Numbered from the stretch's first letter, positions 1 through 9,035 are shown. The stretch is 34,184 bases of DNA from Bifidobacteriaceae bacterium (GCA_031265345.1 JAISCU010000355.1:1-34184), one strand, 5' to 3'. Made by a program: numbers and translations. Notes: generated by a model from the sequence alone, not told the origin.

Positions 1-2
1 CG

Positions 3-1922
3 GCCAAGGTCGGCCAAGCCGGAGCCCGTGCCATAATCCGAATCGGCGCGTTAGCCCGCTCGCCTGAGCGACGCCAACACCTGATCCTCGGCCTGCTGGG
101 AGCTTTGCGCCAGTTGGAGGCTCCCGGTCTGTCAATCGGTCTGACGCCGGAGGCCGGCCGCCGCCTCGACCTGGCGGCCCTGCCGTGGCGTTGGCCGACC
201 AGTCTGAACGCCACCGAACTGGCCGCCCTGCTGGCCCTGCCGGTCGGCGAGGCGGACTTGCCCGGCCTGGCGCCGGTTCACCCGCGCCAACTGGCACCGG
301 CCCGCGGGGTGCTCAGGCCGTCGCGGTCGCGGGTGGTGGTGGCCGAGGCGACCGCCGGTGGGCCGACCACGAACGGCGAGGCGGCCTGGCTGACACGATC
401 GGACGACGCGTTGCTCAGGCATCTGCATGTCATCGGGCCTACCGGGGTCGGCAAATCCGTGCTGCTGCTCAACCTGGTGCTGCAAGACATGGCGCGCGGT
501 GCGGGCGCGGTCGTCATCGAACCGAAAGGCGACCTGGTGGCCGACCTGCTGGAACGGGTGCCGGATGGGCGGCGCGGCGATGTGGTGGTGTTCGACCCGA
601 CCTGCCCGGATGGTGTGGTCGGATTGAACCCGCTGGCCGGCTCAGGCTCGCCGGAACTCCGAGCCGATCGGGTGCTGTCCATCTTCACGGACATCTTCGG
701 CGAGGCGCTCGGGCCGCGCACCACCGACATCCTGCACGCCTGCCTGTTGACTCTGGCTCGACGGGACGACGCCTCATTGGTGCAAGTGCCCAGGCTGCTG
801 ACCGACCCAGCGTTCCGGCGCGCCCGGGTCGGCCCGGTGGCCGGTGATCTGGCGTTGGGGCCGTTCTGGGCCTGGTACGAGGGGTTGCGGGACGGCGAAC
901 GGTCTTCGGTCATCGCGCCGCTGATGAACAAGCTCCGGGCCGTGGTGCTGCTCAACCCGTTCGTGCGCCGCACCCTGGGGCAAGTCCGGCCCCGGTTCGA
1001 CGTGGGCCAAGTCTTCACCGAGCAGAAGATACTGCTGGTGCCCCTACCGGTGGCGTCGTTGGGCTCGGAGGGGTCGGCGCTGCTCGGCTCCCTGGTGGTC
1101 GGCCAAGTCTGGCAAGCCGCCCGCGCCCGCATCCACCAGCCCATAGCCGAACGCCGTCCAGTGCCGGTGGTGTTGGACGAATGCCAACAGTTCCTGCGGC
1201 TCAGTGACCTGCCGGACGCGCTGGCCACCTCGCGTTCCTACGGGGTCGGCTGGGTGCTGGCCCATCAATACCTGGCGCAACTGCCGCCCGACCTGCGGGC
1301 CGCCGTGTTGACCAACTGCCGCAGCCGTGTCGCGTTCCAAACATCCCACGACGACGCCCAGACCTTGGCGCGGGAATCCGGCGGGCGGCTCGAAGCCGAC
1401 GACTTCACAGCGCTACCGGCTTTCCACGTCTACGCCTCGCTACTGGAACATGGTCAGGTTCAGCCCTACGCCTCGGGACGGACACTGCCGCCCCCGCCGG
1501 TGACTGCCGACGCCAACGGACTGAGGCGGGCCAGCGCCGCCCGTTACGGTCGGACGCCAGCCGAGATAGAGGCCGGATTCCTGGCCGCACCAGATGTGCC
1601 GCCAGGCCACCCAAGCGGAGTTGGCCGAACCAGTGTCGAGTCCGCCCACGGTGACGGAACCGACAGCAGTATTGGTCGGATGCGGCGACCAGCCACCGTT
1701 GACGTGGTTTCCAGTCGGTCTTCCGGTCGCGTTGAGCCGTCGCAGGCGAACCCGCTTGTTGGGATGCCAATCGAGGCGGTCAAGGCCACGGCAACACTGC
1801 CGCCCGGCGTTGTCCTTGACGCGGGCGCGGACAGGGGCGCGGGCAACTCCCAGGCAACCGACCAGGGCGCGCCCGCGGCCGATGAGGCCAGCACTGACGA
1901 AGTTGGCCGGAGCCGCCCATGA
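3..1922 (+). CDS. VirD4/TraG-like type IV coupling ATPase, 5' end outside window
   Basis: This is the C-terminal and central part of a conjugative coupling ATPase that would feed the relaxase-DNA complex to a type IV secretion channel at the membrane. The frame is open from base 3, so the true start lies upstream; the TTG at 105 is only an internal candidate, and residue numbers here count from it. Walker A (GPTGVGKS) is at about 111-118 and Walker B (VVLDECQQF) has D358/E359. A TraG/TraM-recognition-like region follows (ATSRSYGVGWVLAHQYLAQL, about 378-397). After about residue 450 the protein becomes a Pro/Ala/Gly-rich tail that looks disordered. No membrane segments are visible, so these may lie in the missing N-terminus. 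It overlaps the next gene by 4 bp (ATGA), which suggests translational coupling. Family call is confident; the exact subfamily is not. Confidence 0.85.
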   Translation, partial: AKVGQAGARAIIRIGALARSPERRQHLILGLLGALRQLEAPGLSIGLTPEAGRRLDLAALPWRWPTSLNATELAALLALPVGEADLPGLAPVHPRQLAPARGVLRPSRSRVVVAEATAGGPTTNGEAAWLTRSDDALLRHLHVIGPTGVGKSVLLLNLVLQDMARGAGAVVIEPKGDLVADLLERVPDGRRGDVVVFDPTCPDGVVGLNPLAGSGSPELRADRVLSIFTDIFGEALGPRTTDILHACLLTLARRDDASLVQVPRLLTDPAFRRARVGPVAGDLALGPFWAWYEGLRDGERSSVIAPLMNKLRAVVLLNPFVRRTLGQVRPRFDVGQVFTEQKILLVPLPVASLGSEGSALLGSLVVGQVWQAARARIHQPIAERRPVPVVLDECQQFLRLSDLPDALATSRSYGVGWVLAHQYLAQLPPDLRAAVLTNCRSRVAFQTSHDDAQTLARESGGRLEADDFTALPAFHVYASLLEHGQVQPYASGRTLPPPPVTADANGLRRASAARYGRTPAEIEAGFLAAPDVPPGHPSGVGRTSVESAHGDGTDSSIGRMRRPATVDVVSSRSSGRVEPSQANPLVGMPIEAVKATATLPPGVVLDAGADRGAGNSQATDQGAPAADEASTDEVGRSRP

Positions 1923-2890
1923 CCGGTCTCGACAGGAACCATGAGAAAGCTGACAGGCGGTCTGGCCAGGCCGAGCCGCGCGGTGATCGGGTCAGCGCTA
2001 CCCGCCTCGACTGGCTGGCGGCGAGCCTGTCCGAGCGGGATTGGGTGGTGCTGGACAGTCTGGCGGTGTGGCGACTGATGACGACCGACCAGCTGCGGCG
2101 GCTCCACTTCACAGGTCTCGGCACAGCGGGGAGCAGCGGCCGGACTGTGCGGGCGGCGCTGCGGCGGCTGGCGGTCGAGGTCGGCGCTGTCCGGCACCTC
2201 ACGCGGCGGATCGGCGGCGTGCGGGCCGGGTCGAGCGGGTATGTCTGGCACCTGACCGGCGTCGGGCGGCGACTGCTGGCCACACTGTTCGCGCCAGCCG
2301 GTATGAGACGGGCGAGGCTGGCGGCGGTGGCGGTCAGCGAGCCGAGCCCACGCACCCTCGACCACTCGCTGGCGGTGTCCGAGGTGGCGGTTCGGTTGGG
2401 AGAGGCCGGACAGGCCGGACGGGCTGGGCAGTTGGAAGTGCTCCGGTTGGAGGCCGAGCCGGACTGTTGGCGGGAACACTTCGGTTCGGTCGGGCAAAGG
2501 CTGCGGGTCAAACCGGATTTGTTCATTATCACGGGTGTTGCGGGCGGCGAGTTCCAGGACTTGTGGTTCGTCGAGGTGGACAGGGCGACCGAGACACTGG
2601 CCACGATTCGGCGCAAGGCCGACGCCTATGCCGCCTACCATCGCAGCGGGGTCGAGCAGGCTCGGTCGGGGGTGTTCCCACGGGTGCTGTGGGTGACGCC
2701 AGATATGGCACGAGCCGAGGCCATCCAGCAGGAACTAGCGGGTGGTCGGGGCCGCGGTGAAACATCAGGCAGCGTCGGCCCTGGACGAAACGAGCAGGCC
2801 ATCGGTTCACGGTTGCACTTGGCCGTGCCAATGGGCGGGCTGATCGGGGCGGTGACTGGGCAGGACGGTTCGGAACCCAGCCGGAACTAG
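1919..2890 (+). CDS. Replication-relaxation family protein
   Basis: A 323-residue protein of the replication-relaxation family, found on actinobacterial plasmids and integrative conjugative elements and thought to act at the element's origin. An N-terminal winged-helix region (about 40-125) contains LMTTDQLRRLHF, then the conserved HLTGVGRRLLATLF stretch. The middle has DHSLAVSEVAVRL, and a later FVEVDRATETLATIRRKADAY segment is the nuclease-like acidic/Lys signature seen in this family. Its ATG overlaps the stop of the coupling ATPase, so the two are one transcription unit. The last 50 residues are low complexity. Biochemical activity of this family is not firmly established, so origin handling is inferred from the family name and the conjugative context. 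Confidence 0.8.
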   Translation: MTGLDRNHEKADRRSGQAEPRGDRVSATRLDWLAASLSERDWVVLDSLAVWRLMTTDQLRRLHFTGLGTAGSSGRTVRAALRRLAVEVGAVRHLTRRIGGVRAGSSGYVWHLTGVGRRLLATLFAPAGMRRARLAAVAVSEPSPRTLDHSLAVSEVAVRLGEAGQAGRAGQLEVLRLEAEPDCWREHFGSVGQRLRVKPDLFIITGVAGGEFQDLWFVEVDRATETLATIRRKADAYAAYHRSGVEQARSGVFPRVLWVTPDMARAEAIQQELAGGRGRGETSGSVGPGRNEQAIGSRLHLAVPMGGLIGAVTGQDGSEPSRN

Positions 2891-3042
2891 GCCGGAACTC
2901 GGGGCGAAAGCGCTGGTCAGGGCGCTCACCTACTGGGACAGCACCAGTGACTCAGAAAACTTGGGCGCGACCGGTCACTAACAGGCCATCCCGCACACAT
3001 TACTTGGATATAGGGCCGGATCAGGCCAGAAAGGAGGTTCGG

Positions 3043-4365
3043 ATGAACCAGGAACAAGATATGACGAGACAAGGCCGGAAGAGTGATGGTAGACGACGCA
3101 GGGCGCAGACCGCTCAGCAGGAGGGGGCCGAGGACGGCACCAGCGGGAACGACCGCAACGGGTGTCGGAGAATGACAACGTCGCTGCCGACGAACCGCGT
3201 CCTGATCGGCGACGCGTCCACCGTAATGGCCACTCTGCCAGCAGCATCGGTTGACATGGTGTTCTTCTCGCCGCCGTATTACCGGCTGCGGGACTATGGC
3301 GTCGGCGCGCACGCGGGTGAGATGGGAGCCGAGGCAAGTATTGGGGATTGGGTGGAAGCACTCCTGACGGTCTGCCGCCAGGCGGGGCGGGTGTTGACGC
3401 CCACCGGCGGACTGTGGGTCAATTTGGGCGACACCTGGTCGAGGGGGTCGTCCGACGGCGCGGGGCGCAAGTCGCTGCTGATGGGGCCGGAGCGGTTGGC
3501 GCTGCGCCTGGTCGGGGATGGTTGGCTGCTCCGCAACAAGATCGTCTGGGCCAAGGCCAACCATCTGCCGTCCGGAGTGGCCGACCGGTTGACTTCGGCT
3601 TGGGAGTACTTGTATTTCTTCAGCAAGCAGCCGGACTACTTCTTCGACTTGGACGCCATCCGGGAGCCGTGCACTTCCACGTCTGGTCAACTGCGCCTGG
3701 CTGGTGTGGCGAGCGGCCGACGGCGTCCGCCTGGACGGGACGACCCCACGGGGCCGGACGGTCAGCGGCCACCGACCGGGGACGGACGGTTGGGATCACG
3801 CGGTTTGGCCGCCAACCGGCGCAAACGGATCATGGCGCACCCGCTGGGCAAGAACCCAGGCGACGTCTGGCGGTTGACAGCCACCGGCTACAGCGGAGCG
3901 CACCGGGCGGCCATGCCGGTCGAACTGGCCAGGCGGGCTATTGCGGCTGGTTGTCCGGAGTCGGCCTGTTCCTACTGCGGGGCACCGTATGAGCGTGACC
4001 GGGCGGCCACCAAGCGGCTGCTGATGCGGCTGGGGGTGGTGGCCACTGCTGACCGGCCACCAGTTGTACGGCCTGATGTGCCGCTGCGGGCGACTTGTGA
4101 CTGCGCTGGGATCGACAGGACGGCTGGCCGAGAGAGCGCGGAGTCTGTTGCCAGGGCGGTCGATGGGGCGGCTGACAACGCTGGCTTGCTGCATCGTCCG
4201 GGGTTGGTGCTTGACCCGTTTATGGGGAGTGGCACTACGGCCATTGCGGCTCGGTCACTCGGTCGGGATTGGTTGGGGGTGGAATTGAACGAGGGGTATG
4301 GGGAGTTGGCGGAAGAGCGAATAGCCGGTGCGGCGGGGATCGACCGTCAGAGGAAGCAGCCGTGA
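3043..4365 (+). CDS. Site-specific DNA methyltransferase (N6-adenine/N4-cytosine type)
   Basis: An amino-DNA methyltransferase of the beta class order: catalytic motif IV comes first (SPPY, residues 76-79) and the SAM-binding motif I (DPFMGSGTT) is near the C-terminus at 391-399, followed by GRDWLGVELNEGYGELAEERI-like motif II. The start is set by a strong AAAGGAGG eight to nine bases before ATG 3043; a longer reading from GTG 2947 has no such site. An insert between the motifs has cysteines C304-x4-C309-x2-C312 and C352-x-C354, a likely zinc site. No restriction endonuclease gene adjoins it, so it looks like an orphan methylase. It follows the coupling ATPase and replication-relaxation genes on the same strand, an arrangement common in actinobacterial conjugative elements. 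Base specificity cannot be told from sequence: SPPY occurs in both N4mC and N6mA enzymes. Confidence 0.88.
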   Translation: MNQEQDMTRQGRKSDGRRRRAQTAQQEGAEDGTSGNDRNGCRRMTTSLPTNRVLIGDASTVMATLPAASVDMVFFSPPYYRLRDYGVGAHAGEMGAEASIGDWVEALLTVCRQAGRVLTPTGGLWVNLGDTWSRGSSDGAGRKSLLMGPERLALRLVGDGWLLRNKIVWAKANHLPSGVADRLTSAWEYLYFFSKQPDYFFDLDAIREPCTSTSGQLRLAGVASGRRRPPGRDDPTGPDGQRPPTGDGRLGSRGLAANRRKRIMAHPLGKNPGDVWRLTATGYSGAHRAAMPVELARRAIAAGCPESACSYCGAPYERDRAATKRLLMRLGVVATADRPPVVRPDVPLRATCDCAGIDRTAGRESAESVARAVDGAADNAGLLHRPGLVLDPFMGSGTTAIAARSLGRDWLGVELNEGYGELAEERIAGAAGIDRQRKQP

Positions 4366-4639
4366 CCCATCTCGCCCTGGAGGCTATGTCGGCACATCGA
4401 TTCTGCTGGCATCCATACGCCAATCGCGTTCACGATGGCACCCCTGACGACCGTCATCGGCTTCTAACCAAAGGATGTCTGCGCCGGAATCCTTCTACCA
4501 AGGAGTACGCTGACGTTCGTGCCCCAGCCGCCGATGCCCCTAGGTGGTCTCCACTAATGTACCGTCTTCGCGCCCTACTGGCAGTGCTGGCTGCCGTTGC
4601 CACTATCATCGTGGCGCTCGACAGTTCGTCTCTAAAGCG
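4366..4639. other. Gap between methyltransferase and IS4 element; possible cut leader ORF
   Basis: No recognised gene. On the + strand an ATG at 4557 follows AGGTGG by about nine bases and opens a short hydrophobic segment (LLAVLAAVATIIVAL) that looks like a signal peptide or membrane helix. The frame runs straight into the left end of the IS4 element at 4640 and stops just inside it. This could be the 5' stub of a secreted or membrane protein gene cut by the insertion; the sequence right of the element (6062-6254) does not continue into a recognisable protein, so the idea is weak. Confidence 0.3.
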
Positions 4640-4659
4640 CAATACCGTTAAGTTAGGGT
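4640..4659 (+). repeat. IS4-element left terminal inverted repeat
   Basis: Twenty bases beginning CAATACCGTTAAG, an exact reverse complement of 6042-6061. The restored transposase stop (TAA, complement of 4653-4655) lies within it. Confidence 0.92.
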
Positions 4660-4824
4660 GAGCGCAGCCGGACGGTCCAGTCCGGGGGCGCCGGCGGCTC
4701 GGCGGGCGGCCGCTTGACGGGGAACTTCGCGTACTTCCGCTTCACCGCCCGCGGGTTCGAGCGCGGCTTGCGTTTCGGCACCCACGAGGAGCGGATGTCG
4801 CGGGCGACCCGGCGGCGGGCGTCG

Positions 4825-6018
4825 TCAAGGCAGGAGGGGGGAAAAGCCGGGGTTCGTGACCACGGTCCGGCGGGCCGAGCGAAGCGCTGTCGTGAAAGAC
4901 GCCTCGGTCGGGTCCCGCCCCGAGGAGGCCGCCGTGTCGGCCATCACCTTGCGTATCGCGAGGTGGACGCACAAGAACGACGCGACCTCCTGGCGGACCA
5001 GCTTCGGCGACTTCGACCGGAGCACCAGCGCGGGGCCGCCCTGGTGGGTTTTCAGCTCGTCGAACGCCGACTCGATCCGCCACCTCCCGCGGTACGCGGC
5101 CGCCAGGTCTGCGGCGGAGGCCGCCTCCGGGTCCAGGAGGGTGGTGATCAGCCGGTAGCCCTCGCCGCCCTCGCCGACCGTGTACTCCACCACCCGGACG
5201 TCCGCGCCGCCGGCGTCCGCCGCGCGGGCCTCCCGCGACGGGTACACCCTTGACAGGTACGACCCGTCCGGGAGCTCGTCTAGGACCGGGAGGACCGAGT
5301 TCTTCTTCATCCGCCAGCACAGCCCCGCGCCCGTCGCCCGGGCCGCCTCCCAAAGGTCGAACGAGAAGAAGCCGCGGTCGGCGAGCATCAGCGTCCCCGG
5401 ACGGAGCGCGCCGAGCAGCCCCGGCAGCATCGTCTGCTCGCCCGTCCGGCACGGCCCGTTCACGGCGGCGAACACCGCCTGGCTCCCGCACTCCGCCAAC
5501 GCCAGGACCCGGACCTGCGGATACGCCGACTTGGTGCCCTCCTTCGAGCCGGGCCGCCCGAAGAACGCCGCGTTCGCGGGCGTGTCCGCGACGTCTAGGA
5601 CGGTGCCGTCGACCGCGACCGGGACCAGTCCCGCCACGCGGGGGCCTCCCCCGACGGGCCCCGCGGCGGCGTCGAACACGGCCTCCATCACGCCTTCCCC
5701 GAGCCGCTCCCTGGCGAGGCTGAGGGCCGCCGCCGACGGCACGTCCCAGCTGGTCTCCCACCCGGACGACCACTCGACGCCCGCGACCAGCTGCCGCATC
5801 ACGTCCACGTACGACTCGGAGCGGAACAGGGCGAGCCCGAGGTTGAAGTAGACGACGACCCTGGCGGGCAGCAGCCGGGACCGTTCCTCCCTGCGGCCCA
5901 GGGAGTCCACCGCGGCGTCGACCGCGTCTGCGGGGAACTCCCTGGTCAGCACCCCTATCGACAGGTTGTCCGTGAGCCGCTCGTCCGGGCGCGGCTTGAC
6001 CCATCCAGCCCGTGGCAC
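4825..6018 (-). CDS. IS4-family transposase, probably frameshifted near the C-terminus
   Basis: A 397-residue DDE transposase that would cut and join the element's ends. The N-terminal part (about 15-100) matches the IS4 N-terminal domain (LTDNLSIGVLTREFP); the catalytic residues are D137 (VAVDGTVLD), D214 (LADRGFFSF) and E316 in YRGRWRIESAFDELK, which carries the Y-R-E-K pattern of the IS4 family. It starts at GTG 6018. The reading stops early at 4825. If one C is removed from the six-C run (G6 on the + strand, 4836-4841), the frame continues through the Arg/Lys-rich C-terminus typical of the family (PRAVKRKYAKFPVKRP) to a TAA in the left inverted repeat, giving 454 residues, the usual family length. 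The element is therefore probably inactive unless the extra base is a sequencing error. Confidence 0.88.
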   Translation of the reverse strand: MPRAGWVKPRPDERLTDNLSIGVLTREFPADAVDAAVDSLGRREERSRLLPARVVVYFNLGLALFRSESYVDVMRQLVAGVEWSSGWETSWDVPSAAALSLARERLGEGVMEAVFDAAAGPVGGGPRVAGLVPVAVDGTVLDVADTPANAAFFGRPGSKEGTKSAYPQVRVLALAECGSQAVFAAVNGPCRTGEQTMLPGLLGALRPGTLMLADRGFFSFDLWEAARATGAGLCWRMKKNSVLPVLDELPDGSYLSRVYPSREARAADAGGADVRVVEYTVGEGGEGYRLITTLLDPEAASAADLAAAYRGRWRIESAFDELKTHQGGPALVLRSKSPKLVRQEVASFLCVHLAIRKVMADTAASSGRDPTEASFTTALRSARRTVVTNPGFSPLLP

Positions 6019-6041
6019 GCGGACAGCCTACCACATCGGCG

Positions 6042-6061
6042 ACCCTAACTTAACGGTATTG
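6042..6061 (-). repeat. IS4-element right terminal inverted repeat
   Basis: Twenty bases ending AACGGTATTG, an exact reverse complement of 4640-4659. It lies about 25 bases upstream of the transposase start and so may also carry its promoter. Confidence 0.92.
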
Positions 6062-6254
6062 GCCCAAAGCCCCACTCTGGACTGCTGCGGCTCAGTCTAC
6101 GGGCACACGTCAAGCACACACAAATCCGCAGGCCAGTCGCCTGAACTCGACCCACACGCCGACGGCCTGTCGAAGATCGGCGCGCAGCTTCAGGTCTGTC
6201 CCTCGACTGAGCGCGGGGACGGTTCCCCGCCTGGTCGCGGAACCGTCCCCGGGT
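6062..6254. other. Short gap right of the IS4 element
   Basis: No gene is seen. The segment separates the IS4 right end from the stop of the MMPL gene and contains the hairpin at 6215-6250. Confidence 0.5.
6215..6250 (-). terminator. Hairpin just after the MMPL gene stop
   Basis: GGGGACGGTTCC (6215-6226) and its exact reverse complement GGAACCGTCCCC (6239-6250) enclose a 12-base loop. It sits four bases past the stop of the minus-strand MMPL gene, where a terminator belongs. There is no T-run, so Rho-independent action is uncertain. Confidence 0.5.
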
Positions 6255-8993
6255 TCATTCGATGTCGAAAGAGTTGCACGATGCCGTGCGGTCAGCCCCA
6301 GCAGGCAGCGCCGTCTCCCGCGCCGCAGCGGTCCCCGGAGCCACACCGCCGCGCTCCAGGGCGGCGCCCTCGATGTCCACGTTCGGCAGCACGCGGTCGA
6401 GCCAGCGCGGCAACCACCAGGCCGCCGAACCAGCCAGGTGCATGAGCCCGGGCATCACCGCCAGGCGCACCACGAAGGCGTCGAACATGACGCCCACGGC
6501 CAGGCCGAAGCCTAGCGGCCGGACCATCGCCAGATGGGAGAACACGAAGCCGCCGAAGACCGACATCATGATCAGCGCCGCGGCCGTCACAACGGCAGCG
6601 GCCCCGTGACGACCTGCGACAACCGCCGCGCGGGCCGACAACCCGTGGACATGGGCTTCCCGCATGCCGCTGCCGAGGAACAACTGGTAGTCCATGGCCA
6701 GGCCGAAGACCACGCCCGCCAGCAGCAACGGCAAGAAGTTCAACACGGGCCCAGGATCATGGACGCCGAACACAGAGCCCAGCCAGCCCCACTGGTAGAT
6801 GGCCACGACCGCCCCCATGGCGGCGATGTAGGACAGCACGAATCCCGCCGCCGCGATCAACGGCACCAGCAGCGACCGGAACACCACCACCATGATCAGC
6901 AGCGACAGCCCCACCGTCAGCCCAAGATAGAGCGGCAACGCGTCCGCGAGCTTGTCAGAGATGTCGATGTTCCCGCTGGCCTGCCCGGCCACGCCCAGTT
7001 CGACCTGGCCACCCGGCCCGCCCGCGTCCGCCAGCGGCGACAGCCCCCGCAAGTCATGGACCAGCGCCTCGGTCGAAGCGCTCGCCGGCCCCTCGGCGGG
7101 GATCACCTGGAAGGCCAGGAAGTCGCCCTCGGAGCTGACCCCCGCCGGCGCGACGGCCACCACGTCGTCTCGCCCCATCAGCACCGATGCGATGTCCACC
7201 TGCTGTTCCAACTGGGCTTCTTGCCCAAGCGGATTCTCCAGCCGGGCGGCCACCACCAGCGGCCCGTTGACCCCCGGCCCGAACTCCTGGGCCACCGCCG
7301 CGAACGCGCGGTAAGAGGTCGAGTCGGTCGGATCGGTCGAGCCGTCCGGCAGCCCCAGCCGCAACCAAAGTCCCGGCAGCGCCACGACTACCAAGCCGAC
7401 GATGCCGAGCGCGACGGTCAGCGCGGCCCGTCCAGTCGGCATCGTCCGTGTTTGGGAGCCGTGACCACCGATACCCACCGGCAGTGCCTGCCCGCCCAAC
7501 GCCGGTTGGCCGGCCGACCTCGTTCGGCCCTCCGCCTGCGCCTGCCCGTCCGATTCCGTCAAACCGTCCGGTTCCGTCTGACCGACCGGCTCCGTCAGAC
7601 CGGCCGAACCGGCTCGGCCGCCGGGCTCCGCCGCCCGTAGTCTCCGCGGCAGCAGGCGGCGACCGATCAAACTGAGCAGAGCCGGAGTGAACGTGACCGC
7701 GCCGAGCACGGCGATCAGGACGCAGGCCGCGCCGATCCAGCCCATGACGCCGAGGAAGGGGATGCCGCACAGATTCAGCGCCGCCAGGGCGATGGCGACG
7801 GTGGAGCCTGCGAAGACCACGGCGTTGCCAGCGGTGCCGGTCGCGAGCGAGATCGACTCGGTCACCGCCACGCCGTTCCGCAACTGCCGACGGTGCCGTT
7901 GGATGATGAACAGGGCGTAGTCGATCCCGACCGCCAGCCCCAGCATGATTCCGAGCACCGGCGTGACCGACGACATGTCCACGACGCCGGAGAGCGCCAT
8001 CGCGCCCGCCACTCCGATTCCCGCCCCAACCAGCGAAGAGATTATCGGCGCCAGCACCGCCAGGGCAGATCGCAACAGCACCGCCAGCACGATGGCCGCG
8101 ATGCCCACGCCCACGATCTCGGCGCGGCCGATCAACCCGGAAGTGGACAGCGCGAGTTCGGACGAATAGTCGACGGTCACCCCGGTCAGCTCAGCAGCGT
8201 CGAGGTGACCCGTAACCCCGGTCCTGGACGCCTCCGGCAGCGAGAACAGATCGTCCTGGAACATGACCATGGCAATCGCGGTGCTGCCGTCCTCGGACAC
8301 CGTGCGGGTCGCGGCGGCGAAGCTGAGCAACTGGTCCGCCTGGTCCAACGTGGCAGCTTGCGCGTCGAGCTCGGCCTGACCAAACTCCAGTTGCTCGGCC
8401 TGGGAGTCCAGTTCGGCCTGCTGGGCCTCCAGTTCGGCCATCATCTGGGCCGCTGATCTCGGATCGATCGTTATTTGTATGTCGCCAGGGTCCTCCGTGA
8501 TGGCGACCCCTTGCTCAAGACCCGCTTTGGCCGCGTCGAGTTGTTCTTGCGCGGCACGCAATTGTTCGGCGCCAGCGTCGAGGGCAGCTTGGGCTTCGGC
8601 GAGGGCAGCGCGCCCCGCCTCGGATTGCGCGACCGCGTCGGCTCGTTCGCTCTCTGCGTCGAACGGGTCCACGACCGCCCGCACCCGTTCGATGCCGCCG
8701 ACCGGTGCCAGCGCCGCGCTGATCTGTTCGTGTTGGGTCTCAGTCAGCGCCCCGCCGTCCTCGGATCGGAACACGACCGTGCCGGCGACACCAGACAGTT
8801 CGGGCAGGCGCTGGGCCAATTCGGCGTTGACCGCCGCCGTGGCCGTGCCCGGGATCGAGAAGGATGTCGCCAGCGCTCCTCCGAACATGAAGTAGGCCGC
8901 CACGGCGGCCGCCAACGCGACCAGCCAGGACGCCACCACGCCCCAGCGGTGACGAGCGCTGAAACCGCCCACCCGGTACAACCATCGCGCCAT
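6255..8993 (-). CDS. MMPL-family (RND-type) membrane transporter
   Basis: A 912-residue MMPL-family transporter, expected to export lipids, drugs or peptides across the cell membrane using proton flow. ATG 8993 is chosen because AAGGAAGG lies eight bases upstream. One helix (about 17-38) precedes a periplasm-facing-type loop holding a long alpha-hairpin coiled coil (about 125-225, heptad-like AQAALDAGAEQLRAAQEQL). Two sets of transmembrane helices follow, with the GIDYALF signature at about 356-362 and its counterpart AMDYQLFLGSGMREA in the second half. Between the halves is a long Gly/Gln/Thr-rich linker (about 455-520) of imperfect six-residue repeats. The gene follows tetR by 42 bases on the same strand, so TetR is the likely local regulator. 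Substrate cannot be told from sequence. Confidence 0.92.
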   Translation of the reverse strand: MARWLYRVGGFSARHRWGVVASWLVALAAAVAAYFMFGGALATSFSIPGTATAAVNAELAQRLPELSGVAGTVVFRSEDGGALTETQHEQISAALAPVGGIERVRAVVDPFDAESERADAVAQSEAGRAALAEAQAALDAGAEQLRAAQEQLDAAKAGLEQGVAITEDPGDIQITIDPRSAAQMMAELEAQQAELDSQAEQLEFGQAELDAQAATLDQADQLLSFAAATRTVSEDGSTAIAMVMFQDDLFSLPEASRTGVTGHLDAAELTGVTVDYSSELALSTSGLIGRAEIVGVGIAAIVLAVLLRSALAVLAPIISSLVGAGIGVAGAMALSGVVDMSSVTPVLGIMLGLAVGIDYALFIIQRHRRQLRNGVAVTESISLATGTAGNAVVFAGSTVAIALAALNLCGIPFLGVMGWIGAACVLIAVLGAVTFTPALLSLIGRRLLPRRLRAAEPGGRAGSAGLTEPVGQTEPDGLTESDGQAQAEGRTRSAGQPALGGQALPVGIGGHGSQTRTMPTGRAALTVALGIVGLVVVALPGLWLRLGLPDGSTDPTDSTSYRAFAAVAQEFGPGVNGPLVVAARLENPLGQEAQLEQQVDIASVLMGRDDVVAVAPAGVSSEGDFLAFQVIPAEGPASASTEALVHDLRGLSPLADAGGPGGQVELGVAGQASGNIDISDKLADALPLYLGLTVGLSLLIMVVVFRSLLVPLIAAAGFVLSYIAAMGAVVAIYQWGWLGSVFGVHDPGPVLNFLPLLLAGVVFGLAMDYQLFLGSGMREAHVHGLSARAAVVAGRHGAAAVVTAAALIMMSVFGGFVFSHLAMVRPLGFGLAVGVMFDAFVVRLAVMPGLMHLAGSAAWWLPRWLDRVLPNVDIEGAALERGGVAPGTAAARETALPAGADRTASCNSFDIE

Positions 8994-9035
8994 TGAATTG
9001 CCTTCCTTCGTTATCTGGCCCGGCACCGTCAACCG

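Larger units (their letters stand above)
4640..6061 (-). mobile_element. IS4-family insertion sequence
   Basis: A 1422-bp element bounded by perfect 20-bp terminal inverted repeats: the left end (4640-4659) reads CAATACCGTTAAGTTAGG plus two bases, and its exact reverse complement is at 6042-6061. It holds one gene, an IS4-type transposase on the minus strand whose restored stop codon falls inside the left repeat. Flanks immediately outside the repeats (ending TAAAGCG on the left, starting GCCCAAAG on the right) do not form a target-site duplication, so either the insertion is old or one flank has been rearranged. Confidence 0.9.

Noticed and set aside
2947..3042. Upstream GTG start of the methyltransferase
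   Set aside because: No ribosome-binding site; AAAGGAGG sits at the right distance from ATG 3043.
4630..6072. Target-site duplication of the IS4 element
   Set aside because: AAAGC occurs near both ends but at unequal distance from the repeats, so it is not a true duplication.
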